Below the pieces are notes generated by a model. It was not told where the DNA came from. It was given only the letters and a program-made list of their open reading frames with translations, and did no database searches. DNA of 64,000 nt from Xestospongia muta (taxonomy: Eukaryota; Porifera; Demospongiae; Haplosclerida; Petrosiidae): the NCBI GenBank assembly GCA_963693285.1, contig OY848930.1, forward strand, positions 4,278,001-4,342,000, in the 5' to 3' direction. Positions within the stretch are counted from its first letter, which is position 1, and every line of letters starts with the position of its first letter. The translations under genes and the position numbers were made by a program. Of the stretch, positions 13,232 through 30,480 are shown one piece after another.

Positions 13232-13436
13232 ATGCAAGCGCTCTATAGATGAACGAAAGTGTTTTTTTTATGAGTTACTTTTTTTATGAGTTAATAATAA
13301 TCGTTATCATCAAACTATTGTTATTGTCTGATGAGAGGAAACTTGAGAAGGACCTTGTATAGGTGAGGTTACAAGGACCTATATGAAAGCAATTGACCTG
13401 ACATTATGTAAGTTGCATATACATTATATAGTGTAC

Positions 13437-13892
13437 CTGTGGAGTACATATTCTTTTCACACAAGATTGTTTTTGTTTTCCTGCCCCTCCAAATTTCTTC
13501 ATATCCAAGCAGTACTTGCAAGTACCACAATCCCTTTCTGTACATCCAGCACACTTACCACATCTCTTACGCTTTTTACCAACTGTATAATGCATTTTAT
13601 GTATTAACTGTATACGCTATGATAGAACAGTTTTACCAATCTTTTCGTTTCCCTTGAGTCCAATGAATTCGGATTCATGTTTATTATTTGTTGAAAATAG
13701 ACCTGAGTTTTCTGGAGTAGGTTGTGCCTTTGTAGACAAGTGGTTTTGAGTAGCCTGTATAATTTTAACTTTTTTGATTCGCACAGAATTCTCAAATTTG
13801 TACATGTACAAGAAGGCTTTCCTAATTACCAAGTGTTTCAAAAATGGGTAAATGTTATTAGATATGTATTTCTGTTCATTATACACATACAA
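13437..13892 (-). pseudogene. CXXC zinc-finger exon and preceding exon, copy B
   Basis: Exon 13582-13437 on the minus strand is identical in protein to copy A, with all eight cysteines and KFGG. The preceding exon is open to 13892 with two conservative changes (VIRKAF for AIRKAL). The pseudogene label is tentative, as for copy A. Confidence 0.6.
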
Positions 13893-14008
13893 TGTACAAT
13901 GAATTTTGTGAATAATACCTTTCTGAGTTTGGAAGCTTTCTGACCAACACGATGTCGATGACGCCAGTCACTTTTGTGTTTCCCTCGTCTGACATATTTG
14001 GGCAATGA

Positions 14009-15175
14009 TCAATATTTCTTGAGTATCTGTTGGGCTCTTTTTTGAACTAGCTTTCTTGTATTAGGATGCATAGGTATATCTGACACATGGGGAATACTTT
14101 CAAAATTGCACCCATCTCAGCCTCTGAGTAATCAGTCATAAAAAATTGGGGCAAGCCATTCTGGGTTCCATGATGATAAAATTGAAAGAGCTTCGGAAAT
14201 TTGCTCTGACATTTCTGATTGTACTACAAATTCTGCCACTACAGAATAACCCACATTTGTTTTCACTGCTATAACAAATAAAGCTAATTCATACTTTGTG
14301 GTTTTATAGGTTGCATCCATTAATGAAATTGTATTTCCATATCGTTTAAGGAGTTGTTGTTGCCATGGTTCTTGGTGTACATACAGTAGTGTTTGCGTAA
14401 ATGTACACAATTCATTATCAATCACATGTTCCTTTACATCCTTGATCTCTGATGCTTTTGCTTTATATGGACGAAAATGAAATCTCAATTCTGGGTTTTC
14501 CTTTTGCTACATGTCAATTTTGATTTTTAGATTCTCTTGGTCCAATTTAGATAATTGACAGGCTTGTTGTGCTTTGTAATTGTGATTTCTTGTATTTACA
14601 GATGTTGGGAAATATGCCTTGTCTGTTAACTCAGGTTTTTGTGTAGTACAAAGAACATGCAATGTGTAGTGTTTTAAAGCTTGTTTGACAATCCCTTCTG
14701 ACACAAGCTCATAAATTTTTTCAGTAAGCTTTGGGTGTATACGCTGTGCATATCCTGCCGGTCCTCTTGTTTGATGGAAGGAATTATGGGCCTCCTCTGA
14801 TGGTAAAAGTACATGATATTTTGTATTTATTGTAGTAGATACCTCTGATGTTAAAGTTTTTTGTAACATTCTTAGTTTGTCTGTTTTTATTTGTTTCAGT
14901 TTCGTGGACCTACATTTTCAATCTCTAAGTCGGAAAGTTTGAAATCAGGATACAGTATGATGGTACAAACAATTATATGGGCCTTGCAACCTATTTCTCG
15001 AGATCCTTGTAATTGAGTATGGTCTGATTTTTCTTTCCCTTGCTGCTCTTTGTAATAGTGCTGACCAAACTGGCAATCAAGTTTGCATATTGAAGAAACT
15101 GTGAATGGAGTATTGTCAAATTCAAGATTGCAACCATTTATTGTATGATTCCAGAAGATTCTTGATTTTGTCTAA
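14009..15175 (-). pseudogene. CARF-like protein, N-terminal and MULE part, internal deletion
   Basis: On the minus strand, from about 15175: a segment with CKLDCQFGQHYYKEQQ and KAHIIVCTIILYPDFK; then 14869-14507 (TINTKYHVLLPSEEAHNSFH, GPAGYAQRIHPKLTEKIYEL, SKLDQENLKIKI); then 14488-14132 with LLKRYGNTISLMDATYKTTK and VVAEFVVQSEMSEQISEAL, the first part of a MULE-type transposase domain. The frame stops at KIDM* near 14510 and after APIFYD at 14132. A short C-terminal piece (HPNTRKLVQKRAQQILKKY) follows at 14068-14009. Compared with 6300-7632, the rest of the MULE domain, the SWIM finger and most of the tail are deleted. Together with that copy it shows the full gene order N-term, MULE, SWIM, C-term. 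Confidence 0.65.
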
Positions 15176-15421
15176 TATTGTTAATAAAGGATAAAATGTA
15201 CTGTATAATTATATTATTTAAGTGCAGCAAAAGATAAAATTAATACAGAAATGTTGATACCTTGGATTGACTCTGGTCTGGGTCATGATTTTCTTTGTTC
15301 ACACCGGGCACATATTGTTTAGTGTGAGCTTCGAGTACCAAAAGAGCTTTGAGTAGCTATATAGTACATTTGTTCCCCCCGCCCTAAATTTGTCCCCAGG
15401 GACAAATCACACTAGTGCAAA
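15176..15421 (+). promoter_or_regulatory. Presumed promoter region of the cytochrome b5 gene
   Basis: AT-rich to about 15370, then a GC-richer 50 bp with CCCCCCGCCC just before the start codon at 15422. No coding sequence seen. The promoter role is inferred from position. Confidence 0.35.
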
Positions 15422-18400
15422 ATGTCCCCAGGGGATTCTGCACGGAGGAACAGCACCAGAGCACCTGATCAACACGTGGTCAAAGAAAGTCAAATGGCTG
15501 ACTTAGAAGAAGAAAGTCGAGATTTCCAACCAGGTAATCATGAATACAGAGAAAAAATTAAGACTTTTTTAAAATTTCATTAGGAGATGAAGAATTTGAA
15601 GAAGAGGAAATACCTTCTTCTAGTAGACCATTAAGAAAGATTCCATGGGATGAGGTTATCAAACATAACAATTCTGCCAGTTTATGGATAGTGGTTCATA
15701 ATAAAGTCTACGATGTGACAAAATTTATGGAAGAGGTAGAATATTTTTTTGAGCTATGATTGTCTGTTTCATTTATGACCTTGTACTGAGATTTGATTAC
15801 AATGTGGGATTGTCAAGTATATTTGAAACCTGACACTATATTGGGATTAATTTGACTGGTTAACTGCCTGCATTGTCTTGATTTTGTTTATGAGGACCTA
15901 GGCAAACAAATGCAAATGACAGCTTGGAAATTAAATGTATTAAAGAAACATACGTAGAGCCATTATCCTTAAAAGTATCTCATAAAGAGATGATGTTCAT
16001 TTCGTGCAAACTTACCTTTTTATACTTTTATTCATTTTAATATCAAATACCGTATTACCTTGATTCAATGTCACTGTGCTTATTTTAGTCATAACATTTT
16101 GACCAGGTGTTTATTTAATTGAGGATATATTGTAAGTCTGTGCTAATTTTGTTGCATTCCATAGCATCCTGGTGGTGAGGAAGTCTTGCTAGAACAAGCA
16201 GGTTTGTAATATTGTATAGTACAGTTATTATGTCATAACAAGCACAATACTCATATAATTTTGAGTGATTAACCATCCTAAATTAATAGACATTGCTACA
16301 AATTTATTGACCAAACAGTGGGCGTGTTGTGATAATTCTTGACCTTTTTGTAATGTAGTATTGTAGTTATGACAATGGAAGGAAGTGAACACCTGTTCTC
16401 CACTAGTACTAATTTATTTCAAATATAACTGGTTGTATGCCATTTCATTTGCTTTGTTTTTTGGATATACCTTTTTCTGACTTGCTTACAAAAATTGCAA
16501 TGTATAGTATAAGATAATAGTCAGTTGATAGAAAGTCTCCTCAACTTCGACTGGCTGATTTATGAGAAATAAATGCAAAATAAAGTTTTTATGTAATTAA
16601 TGCTGTGTGGCCGTTATTATCAGATTTCATAACTTAATAATAGATTATTATTGACTGGACCAAGTCTAAGAAAGGGGTTTTATCAAGCAAAAATTCTAAT
16701 GAGCACTTGCATATCTACATAATTTGCTATGTGAGAACCAAAAACATTGTGCTTCCTGCTTATCAACTTTCATGAACTTCTTGTTCAAGAAAGCTGCTAG
16801 CAACCATTTTTATGCAAGCGTTTATTCTAACGTTTTTGGATGATAAGACCACTTTTGTCAGACTCGGTCACATTGGGTAAACATCTTGTACAAATTGGTG
16901 ACAGTAATAAAGAAACATTTTTACACAAGCACACTCAGTTGACAGAAAGTGTATATATTTCTTTATGTCACTAGGAAGGGATGCTACTGAAGCCTTTGAG
17001 GATGTTGGCCACTCACCTGATGCTCGTGAATTACAGCAGAACTATTTAATAGGAGAGTTAGCTGCACCTGGTACAAAGCCACCTGTTCCAGTATGTTAAC
17101 ATGTGTCATTGTCTTCCTATGATGTACATGTACATAGTGCTTAATATAGATCATTGTAGCTGTTTGTACTGGGGAATAATGGTAACTATTCTGTTTAAAA
17201 GTATGTATAAGTTTAAAGGGTGACAGACCACAGACCCAGAAGCAAGAAGTATTAGATCATTGCTGTATACAGAATAGTTGAATTATGCATAAGAGGTGTG
17301 GCTCAGACAGTCAATTATTATTTCAATATATGGAGTTTTATAGTTTGTTACTTTCTCGTAGGACTAGAGAGCCAAATTTTATATATACAGTACATGTTTG
17401 CAAGCTGAATTGATTGGTACAAGTTTCGTTTAGCTAGCATGTAAACCGGCAAAGATATTTACATGTCTGGATGGCCTAACTCAACTCGGACAGAGTATAG
17501 TACCATAATTACTGAAACAAGATGATATAGTCTCTCAAATCTATCTACCGTATTTCGTCGAGTAGACACTGCCTTCAAATAGTAGCCTCTCCTTTCTCTG
17601 TGTGGTATCAAAATTAACATTGTCTTCCAATGACTCTTCTCTGTATAAATGTCTACTGCTCGTTTTTCAGTCTAAAAGGAACTTTCAACCTCATGACCAA
17701 GTTACATAACATACAATGGCAACATTTTGTTTTGACATAAACAATTAGTTATCTGTTTTGCTTGAAACTGCTGTCAAGCTTTACTATCATATCTTAGCTG
17801 ATGAACAGAGTTCTAAAGCTACAATTAAGGTTCAGAATCAATTCTTATATTAACGGGTTTGATTATTCATCTATTATAAATGCCTCCCTCTAATAGTCAC
17901 TGCCCTTGAATAGTAGCCTCCTCCCTCTTGGACTAAAATAGATTCTGTGACTCTTATTCATGGAAATAATGATATTTGCTTGATCTTCATACGTACCATG
18001 CTGTGCTTCAATTTTACTTTTGTCACCATGATTTTGCAAGTTTTGCAAAATAGGTGCGGTACATATTATCACCTACACATTCAACATTATCTTGAAAAGT
18101 AGGATATGTTTTTGAAGATGGCATAGACCTTCCTGGTTCTGTGTTCATGACTCTTTAATGTCACCTAGATTCATTTTTCTAAACTCTTATTTAAAACTGT
18201 ATCTTTTGTAATGATAGTATTTTTAAAGTGTCACTACACTTTATAAATTTTTGTTCTGACAACTAGTGATTTTTATAATTTTCTCTCTCTTTCACAGATA
18301 AAAACATCAACAAATCCTCCAGAAGGTGGAAGGTTAGTGTCAACAGAAATAAATCACAACACCACACTGTAACATTTAACATATCATGAGTTAAAGCTTT

Positions 18401-19731
18401 AACCAAATTACATTTTCCCCAAGATAGTTTTGGTGTTGCAAAGAAACAACTAAAACTTCACTAAAGATAAAGCCTTGAAAGTTTACAGTAGTTGCTGCAG
18501 TTGTATGACACAGTAGTATAGTATTACTAAAGTGTTTTTTCAAGTTACATAATGCTTCCAATAGTCAGGCTGGAGTATGAGTAAATTACCAGCTTACATT
18601 GGCTATAAATGTGTGCCACTTTTGTCTTCATTCTTCATTGCATATAACAATAGACTAAAGTAATGAATGTAGAAATAACATGCACACATGGTCCAAAACA
18701 ATCTTAGGACTGCTCGAAAATGTGCCGAGATGAAAACCTCTTTATAATAGACAAATATGAGTCATTTTGAGTTGTAATAGATTGTGCATAACTCTAACCA
18801 GTGAACATTCTACCACATATACTGTATGGTAACTGGATTGTACATTGATTTATATTCTTGATTCACGAGACAAAATTTTATTATCACATGTTTTGAAAGT
18901 CATATCAATTGTCTCCCTCAATGACTTTAATACAACTATAATGAAGATCTCTTATGTTAAAAGCAAATCAAATATAAATCAATTTACAATCGGGTCTATC
19001 AGACACTCAGGCCTTTTTCTCACATACTAAATGATAATGCTTTCTCTTTTAGTTCGAGTTCTTTGCTTATTTACTTGGTAATCGGGGTCCTCATTGCTGT
19101 TATAGCTTATATGTACTATAGTTATTACTAGAGACTAACTTTTGTTATATTGACTTCATTTTTTGTTTCTTGATTAGATTTTTTCACTTGTGAATGGATA
19201 AAAAACATTCTTTGAATAAAATATAATAAATAATTTATAATTTAAAATAGCATGCATAACACTTTAAAATGGCCAACCGACCTCAAAATGACTCAAGTTG
19301 TCTCTTATTACAAATGCATATAACAAGTTCGATATATTATATATAAATATTAGCATACTATGTACTTGAGTCTTTTGAGTATGTTCACAATAGAAGTTGA
19401 CTGTTTTTGCTTCTGTGAACAACAGCTTGAAGAAAAGATATGTGTAACTCAAGTGGCCATTTTAAAATGCTTTAGTGAGTGTGTGTTTAACAAGTTTCAA
19501 AGACACATTCAATTTATATAATTTAAAGTACATGCATGTAGTATGTGTCATTGTTATAATCATTTAAATTAATTGATTCAATTGATAGTAGGGTTATGGT
19601 CGATAGAGAGATATGTTCAGGTGGCTCTTCCTCTCTTATTTAGTTCAAAGTTTTTGTTGGTGACTCTTGCAGTTGGCATAGCTGCTGTGGCAGTTACATG
19701 TGCTATTGTTTGGTATCGTTATCGTAGATAG
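15422..19731 (+). CDS. CYB5: Cytochrome b5, tail-anchored, with two alternative last exons
   Basis: Exons 15422-15533, 15584-15735, 16165-16201, 16975-17090, 18298-18332, then either 19053-19131 or 19644-19731; all borders are GT-AG and the phases agree. The product is 176 or 179 residues. An acidic N-terminal extension ([12 protein letters not shown]) precedes the heme domain: [31 protein letters not shown] (first heme His) and [12 protein letters not shown] (second heme His). Exon 6a encodes [20 protein letters not shown] then MYYSYY*; exon 6b encodes [20 protein letters not shown] then AIVWYRYRR*. Each is one C-terminal transmembrane helix. Cytochrome b5 passes electrons to desaturases, P450s and other ER or mitochondrial oxidases. 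The start is the first ATG, and none upstream is in frame. The gene symbol is by family; orthology to CYB5A or CYB5B is not resolved. Confidence 0.9.
17331..17510. repeat. Dispersed repeat in cytochrome b5 intron 4
   Basis: A diverged copy of the repeat at 3550-3707 and 11179-11336, including 'agccaaattttatatata' and 'cggcaaagatatttacatgt'. It has an extra internal segment of about 30 bp. Confidence 0.6.
19263..19466. mobile_element. Possible MITE-like element with short inverted ends
   Basis: A 13-bp perfect inverted repeat (TTTAAAATGGCCA at 19263-19275 and its complement at 19454-19466) encloses about 180 bp of AT-rich, non-coding DNA in the 6a-6b interval of the cytochrome b5 gene. The ends are AT-rich and no target duplication was identified. 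Confidence 0.3.
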
Positions 19732-20176
19732 ATATTATGTAAAAAGATCAAAAATAAGTACAACTTGTATGTGAAATCAAGCACTTTATAACAACAATGA
19801 TTCACAAATTAGATGTTTTTCGGCAAATGAGATTAAAAAAATGTAATCAAGTAAAAAAATTAATCAAGACGTGATAACATTAATTACTTTCATTTTAAAA
19901 TTGAGCATTGGGATCGTCACCGAAAGAGATGTTAAACTTTATTTCTGACAAAACCTTGGACCTTTTGGAAGGCACCCTCAAGTTGCAAAGCAAAAAGATT
20001 ATTAAAAAATTGTACAATGTGTATGTTCAATTTGGAATTCATGATTATTAAACAAAAGTATTTGCTCTTAAAATTAGCATTCCATATGATAACTTGGTTT
20101 TCTTTAACGATAAAACTGGTAATATTTTAATACAGTGAGTTGGTTCTCTTGGGACAAGTGTGTAACACTTTATACT
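19732..20176. other. Convergent intergenic region between CYB5 and MFSD1-like
   Basis: 445 bp, AT-rich, between two converging stop codons. No further gene or repeat recognised. Confidence 0.6.
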
Positions 20177-21607
20177 TTAGATCAATGGATCTTTCTCATT
20201 TTTTGGATGTCCATTAACAATTACTAGTTCTTTCTTTCGTCTCCTTTCACGACTTGATATGTTGACTCTAGGGTCCTTTGACAAAGCATCATTTAGTAAC
20301 AATGCTCCCATCAATAATATTACTAAACAATGAATAAGAATAAAGCACAATTCCAGTATCATATAACCACTGTAGTCAACCAGAACTCCAGTAATGACAG
20401 CAAGAACAGCATATACCACACTTAAGATGCTAAAAGTAAATCCATATGCTGTAGTCACCTGTTTTTCATTGACCAGTACAGCTATGAGTGGAAAAATAGC
20501 TGGATACCACAAAGTGTAGGCAATTGAATACATCATTCCTGAAATATATGGTAAGTAACTTAATCCATTGCTGAGCATTAATAGTAGGTGAGTGCCTGTA
20601 GCAAGAAGAACGCCAGCCATCGCCCATGTACCATTATAGCCAACAGTGTCAATTAAGGCACCCATAATTGGAGTACCAATGATGGTTGTGCTAAAGATCA
20701 AGGAGTTAGCTATGCTTGCTTTGCTAATTGGTAAGTTGTATTTGAACATGTAAAATCCTTGACCAATTGTTAAAAAAGAGAAAATCGATGGAAAGACAAG
20801 AGCAATGACAACAACAGTCAACCACAGATTCACTGAAAAAATATTACAACAGCGATCTCGATTCTCTTTTTTCTGCTTAGTTCTCTCTTGATCTAGAAGC
20901 TTCTCTCCTCTAACATCCATTCCAACGACAATTAAACTTCCTATCAATGCTAACACTAGTCCACAAACTCCAATAAAATATGTAGCACTAAGACGATGTA
21001 ATGAATTTGATATAAAACCAAAGTTTGCGTACAAGAGATTGCTAAAAGCAGCTGCAACAAAATCAGCAATTTTACTTGCAGCATTATCAATGGAAACTGC
21101 AAAGGACAATCTGTGCTTGAACCAGATGACCTCAAATGCACTGTTCAAGATGATGATGAAATCAGTTGTGATACCCAATAGTGATCGACCAACCAATACA
21201 AGCCAGTAATAATTTATAAACGTACCAACAGCTACAATAGATTGACCCAGTAATGCTAGTGCAACTGTTAATACATATCCCAGTCTGATTCCTAAGTATT
21301 GGTTAATGAAAATCCCTCCAATAAAGCAAAGAACTGCACTGGGCAAGAAAGCAAGTGAGAAGAGTAGACTGTACTTGGTAGTATCGATACCTAGTACTCT
21401 GATGATAATCTCCTCTAATCCAGTAGGTGTTTCATAGGCATAGTAAGTAATGAAACGATTGTAACATAGTAATGATAAAATAATATATCGATACAGCCAG
21501 TGACGAGGGTGAAGGAAACTAAATCGTTCCTCTGTCTTCATACTGACTACTAGGCAGGCCACGCCCATTAACCCAGCCTTTAAGCCAGGGTGAGAATATT
21601 GGCTCAT
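20177..21607 (-). CDS. MFSD1: MFSD1-like major facilitator superfamily transporter
   Basis: One uninterrupted exon, 476 residues, similar in length to vertebrate MFSD1 (about 465). After a cytosolic N terminus, LHPRHWLYRYIILSLLCYNR opens the first of about 12 hydrophobic segments. The pattern YYxYxxPxxL after helix 1, FxGGxxxNxxLGIRxG after helix 2 and GRxLxGI near helix 4 fit the MFS fold and MFSD1 in particular. A charged central loop (about residues 230-250, RGEKLLDQERTKQKKENRDR) separates the two six-helix halves. MFSD1 exports dipeptides from lysosomes; that role is transferred by family. The C-terminal tail is basic (RERRRKKE) and ends KDPLI. In-frame Met residues at about 14 and 24 could be the real start, since the first ATG lies only 18 bp from the start codon of the divergent dolichol kinase gene. 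Confidence 0.85.
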   Translation of the reverse strand: MSQYSHPGLKAGLMGVACLVVSMKTEERFSFLHPRHWLYRYIILSLLCYNRFITYYAYETPTGLEEIIIRVLGIDTTKYSLLFSLAFLPSAVLCFIGGIFINQYLGIRLGYVLTVALALLGQSIVAVGTFINYYWLVLVGRSLLGITTDFIIILNSAFEVIWFKHRLSFAVSIDNAASKIADFVAAAFSNLLYANFGFISNSLHRLSATYFIGVCGLVLALIGSLIVVGMDVRGEKLLDQERTKQKKENRDRCCNIFSVNLWLTVVVIALVFPSIFSFLTIGQGFYMFKYNLPISKASIANSLIFSTTIIGTPIMGALIDTVGYNGTWAMAGVLLATGTHLLLMLSNGLSYLPYISGMMYSIAYTLWYPAIFPLIAVLVNEKQVTTAYGFTFSILSVVYAVLAVITGVLVDYSGYMILELCFILIHCLVILLMGALLLNDALSKDPRVNISSRERRRKKELVIVNGHPKNEKDPLI

Positions 21608-21625
21608 TTCCTTCTAGTATTAATC
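21608..21625. promoter_or_regulatory. 18-bp gap between two divergent start codons
   Basis: The first ATG of the MFSD1-like gene (21607, minus) and that of dolichol kinase (21626, plus) are separated by 18 bp. If both starts are used, the 5' UTRs must overlap the opposite coding exon, or transcription must start within a very short shared promoter. Confidence 0.6.
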
Positions 21626-25231
<3,606 letters not shown>

Positions 25232-25768
25232 AATATAATTTATACAAAAAACTTCATTTTTCATTAGGTACTTTAATCGTATATATAAATAGTTTTATTA
25301 AAAGTAACAATAATACTAAAGAATTGAGGGAGAGGGGTGATAATGGTCTACAGGTTTATAGTTGTGTCAGTACATTCATTGTCTTGGTGTAACTTGACTA
25401 TGATGACATAATAATGAAATGATACAAACTTAACATTATTAACTCTGTGACACATAGTGATGTCATCATAGGACAAGTTGTTACATCATCACTCAAGGAA
25501 CACTACCTTTATGGTTGTTAGACCATAATGTATTAACAAAGCATGTACTGATTTGATCTATACTTGCAATGTACTACAAAATGTTGGCTTGTATTAGGTG
25601 GATGCTGACATGCTACTATTGTACATAGTGATAACACTTACAGAAATAATAGCGGATATATTATTCATGAAACTTCCAGGTTTAATAATAAAAGTATAAT
25701 CTCCGCGTGGCTACAACGGGAAATTTAATAAATAGACCTTAGCCCTAAATACTTCAATTATTTTAAAC
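25232..25768 (+). promoter_or_regulatory. DOLK-RETSAT intergenic region (RETSAT upstream type 1)
   Basis: 537 bp between the DOLK stop and RETSAT copy R3. The same block, slightly diverged, precedes R4 (29945-30480). Parts recur at 40799-41296, 48818-48985 and 57918-58402. It probably contains the original RETSAT promoter. The R4 version has CCACGTGG (around 30410-30415), where R3 reads CCGCGTGG. Confidence 0.5.
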
Positions 25769-27825
25769 ATGTTCGTTCATATCAGTGGAGTTCTGATCTT
25801 CTTACTGGCTGTCTTAGCAATAAGAAGTTTGTATAGAAAGTTGTGGTTTTTTAACCCACTTTCAAAAGGACTTTTTGATCTAGATCTCCTCAAACATCGT
25901 CCTGGTGGTGATATTGATATTGAACTAGATCAAAGCAAAAGAGATAATGTACTAAAAAATGCTTTCTCCATTGACAAAGTACCAAAATCATTGGATGCTA
26001 TTGTCATAGGCAGTGGAGTAGGTGGACTAACTCCTGCTGTCCTTTTGTCTGAAGCTGGTAAGAAAGTATTAGTATTAGAGCAACACGGTCAAGCTGGTGG
26101 ATCTTGCCATGTCTTTACTGAGAAAGGGTTTGAATTTGACATTGGCATACATTATGTTGGTAATATGAATGAAGGAACATGGTCTCGTTTACTTGCTGAT
26201 CAACTTACTGGTGGAAAGTTACAATGGGCTCCCTTGGACAATATCTATGATGTACTAGCCATGGGAGAGAACTATCAACATCGGTATGAATATCCGCATG
26301 GCTACGAAAACCACATCCAATATATCATTAGTAAATTCCCTGATGAAGAGAAAGCTATTCGAAAGTTTTTCCAATATATGCAAAAAGCAATGTCTTGTGC
26401 AGGAGTGATGGTAATCTTAAAGTTGTTACCAAAACCACTAGTAAAATGTCTACTTGCATTAAAAATAATACAGTGGTTTATTCCCATCACAAAATATCTC
26501 ACAACAACAGTTAAAGAAGTTTTGGACAAACTTACTGATAATGTTGATTTGAAAACAGTTCTAGCATATGACTTTGGAAACTACGGTAAGGGCCATGACA
26601 AAATACTGACTTTACATTATAAATATCATAAAGAAATTCCAATGGATACTGATACCTGAGCATCTATTTTATTATAGATATTATCAGATTAAAAGAATAC
26701 ATATACACATTAACACCACAAGAAATAGTGTCCTTGATTCAGTCTTTCTATTTCCAACTTCCTCCTTATATTCACTCTATTAGCTTAATATATTAAAAAA
26801 TGTTATTTTTCTTCATAGTTACCTTTCCTGATGAAAGTAGTTTTGCAATGCATTCTTTTCTTCAACTCAAGTTTATTCCATCAACTCATTATCCAATAGG
26901 TGGACCAAGTGAGATAGCATATAATATGATACCTATGATTGAAGCTACTGGTGGTCGTGTTCTTGTGAGGGTGAAGGAAATTCTTGTGAGTGATGGTTGT
27001 GCTGTAGGTGTCAAGGTGACTAAAGGTAAACAAGAGTACACAATAATGGCTCCATTAATTATATCGGATGCTGGACTCATGAACACTGTTCATAAATTAT
27101 TACCAGATCATGTGACCAAGAAATACCAGATGAATAGTGTCACGAAATTGGTTAAGCCAGGTACTGGTTTTCTAATGGTATTCATAGGTCTTAATGGTAC
27201 AAAAGAAGAACTTGGTTTGAAATCTCAAAATATATGGTGTTTTGCAGATAATATTGAGAAAGTGATGGCAAGACACCATACTAAACAAGCTGAATCAGAT
27301 GATTTGCCTTCTATGTTTGTGGCATTTCCCTCAGCTAAAGATCCTACTTATAATTTACGTTGTCCTGGCAAGTCAACATGTTCTATTGTAACATTTGTAA
27401 ATTTTGAATGGTTTGAAGAATGGAAAAATGAAAAGGTGATGCATCGTGGTGACGACTATAATTCATTCAAAATGGAGATGGGTCGTCGGTTATGGCAGAA
27501 TGTTTGTATTCTCTATCCTCATCTTGAAGATAAGTTGGAATATCTAGAAGTTGGAACACCTCTTAGTTTCCAGCACTATCTTGAGTCATATGGTGGAAGT
27601 GGATATGGACTAGATCATACTGTACACCGATTTGATCCATATGTCCAGACTGAGCTCCGACCTGAGACACCAGTGAGCGGTCTATATCTGACAGGTCAAG
27701 ACGTGTTTTGTGATGGGTTTGCTGGTGCAATGTTTGGAGGTGTCTTTTGTGCATCAGCCATATTGCAACACAATCTACTGATTGAATTGTTGAAGCTAAA
27801 GAAAGTATGGAAGAAACTTAATTAG
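25769..27825 (+). CDS. RETSAT-like oxidoreductase, copy R3 (intact)
   Basis: Exons 25769-26585 and 26819-27825, 607 residues. The N-terminal hydrophobic segment, GSGVGG at 81-86, Glu104 and YLTGQD are present. Relative to R1, two residues of a VRVRVKE repeat in exon 2 are missing (VRVKE here), and Gly is replaced by Val at the exon junction (YVTFPDE). This copy directly follows DOLK and is followed tail-to-tail by an NPEPL1-like copy, so it may occupy the ancestral locus. The activity is inferred from family membership. Confidence 0.9.
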
Positions 27826-28291
27826 AGAACACAATAATTTTTGGAGACAAGTAGATTAAACAGGATCAAAAATTAGTTTAAGTTTTTGTGAATAATTGTC
27901 TTCAATATAATATGCATGCATGGTAATATAGTTTTAGTAGTAGCTTCAAAAGAGTCATTCAATTAACTTTTCAATTATAGAACTAAACATTTGGAAGAGA
28001 CTAAACTAGAGAACACACTCTAAAATTTCAAAGTTAAAATAAAAGCTAATTGTTACAACTCTTTCTTTTGTAGTGTAGTCAATCCGTTTAATAACACAAC
28101 ATTTTAAATGTGTGCATGATGCATCAAAATGGAACAATACAGAATCCATTCAAGGAGGATAATGTACAGAGTAAGAAACTACAATTTTCAACTTGACTGT
28201 AATTTCCTGGCAATAACCATAATGTAATTTGGACTATTAATTCAGTGTAAGATAAGATGTAGCTATAACCAGTTAATTTCAGTTCAGCACA
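27826..28291. other. Convergent intergenic region, copy C
   Basis: A diverged relative of 924-1416 in inverted orientation. Nothing else recognised. Confidence 0.5.
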
Positions 28292-29391
<1,100 letters not shown>

Positions 29392-29867
29392 CTAATAGAC
29401 ATTTAATTTTTTGGTATGAGTATACATAATACCAGGAGTCCATCAATGAAAAACGCTGTAGGAGCGTCCAACTCCTACGCAATCGATTAAAACAGTATTT
29501 GGAGCATATCCTAATAAGTTCTATTTTTAGAAAAATAAAATTGACCACACCCCTTATGTTTTAAAATGGCGATGATCGTCAGTGCTGAGTGTACACACAG
29601 AATCTGCACTTTTTTTCTATCATTTTCTGCCAGTGGTTGTGAATTTCAGTTGCCCTGTCGCTGCTAACACCATCTAATATAATTCTGGCATCAAAGTACA
29701 AATTTATGTAGAGAAACAAAAAGTATTCCAATTGAAGATATCTTTTACACTTACAATAGTGCCTCAATAAGTCTAGGTAAAGAAGAACCATAATTCTTGC
29801 ACCTTGAAGTAGAAGCTGTTGATCAAGATCTTGTAGAAACTTTAGACGTTCAGGATAATATTTAAAT
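29392..29867. other. Region upstream of NPEPL1 copy C, unassigned
   Basis: A minus-strand open frame (29579-29887, about 100 residues, SSDRATEIHNHWQKMIEKKC near its end) is present, but I do not recognise it and it starts inside the DOLK-derived piece. It could be a remnant of upstream aminopeptidase exons or chance. Confidence 0.3.
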
Positions 29868-29944
29868 TGGAAGCATACACTTACCAAATTGACAATCTAA
29901 TATTAGGAGTGTTTCAATTCACTATTTGCATAGCTTTTCTTTAA
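29868..29944 (+). pseudogene. DOLK last-exon fragment
   Basis: EAYTYQIDNLILGVFQFTIC then IAFL* matches the last 25 codons of DOLK (25155-25231). It is followed by the DOLK-RETSAT intergenic region, so it marks the 5' edge of a duplicated RETSAT unit. Confidence 0.85.
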
Positions 29945-30480
29945 AATATAATTTATACATAAAACTTCATTTTTCATTAGGTATTTTAATCATATGAATA
30001 GTTTTATTAAAAGTAACAATAATACTAAATAAATGAAGGAGAGGGGTGTTAATGGTCTACAGGTTTATAGTTGTGTTAGTACATTCATTGTCTTGGTGTA
30101 ACTTGACTATGATGACATAATAATGAAATGACACAAACTTAACTCTATGACACATAGTGATGTCATCATAGGACAAGTTGTTACATCATCACTCAAGGAA
30201 CACTACCTTTATGGTTGTTAGACCATAATGTATTGACAAAGCATGTACTAATTTTATCTATACTTGCAATGTACTACAAAATGTTGGCTTGTATTAGGTG
30301 GATGCTGACATGCTACTATTGTACATAGTGATAACACTTACAGAAACAATACCAGATATATTATTCATAAAACACTTCACTTCCGGTTTAATAGTAAAAG
30401 TATAATCTCCACGTGGCTACAACAAAAAATTAAATAAATAGCCCTAATTACTATAATAAATTAATAATATTATTTAAAAC

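Noticed and set aside
29579..29887. Minus-strand open frame of 102 residues as a gene
   Set aside because: It overlaps a duplicated DOLK piece at its start, has no recognised motif and no convincing splice partner.
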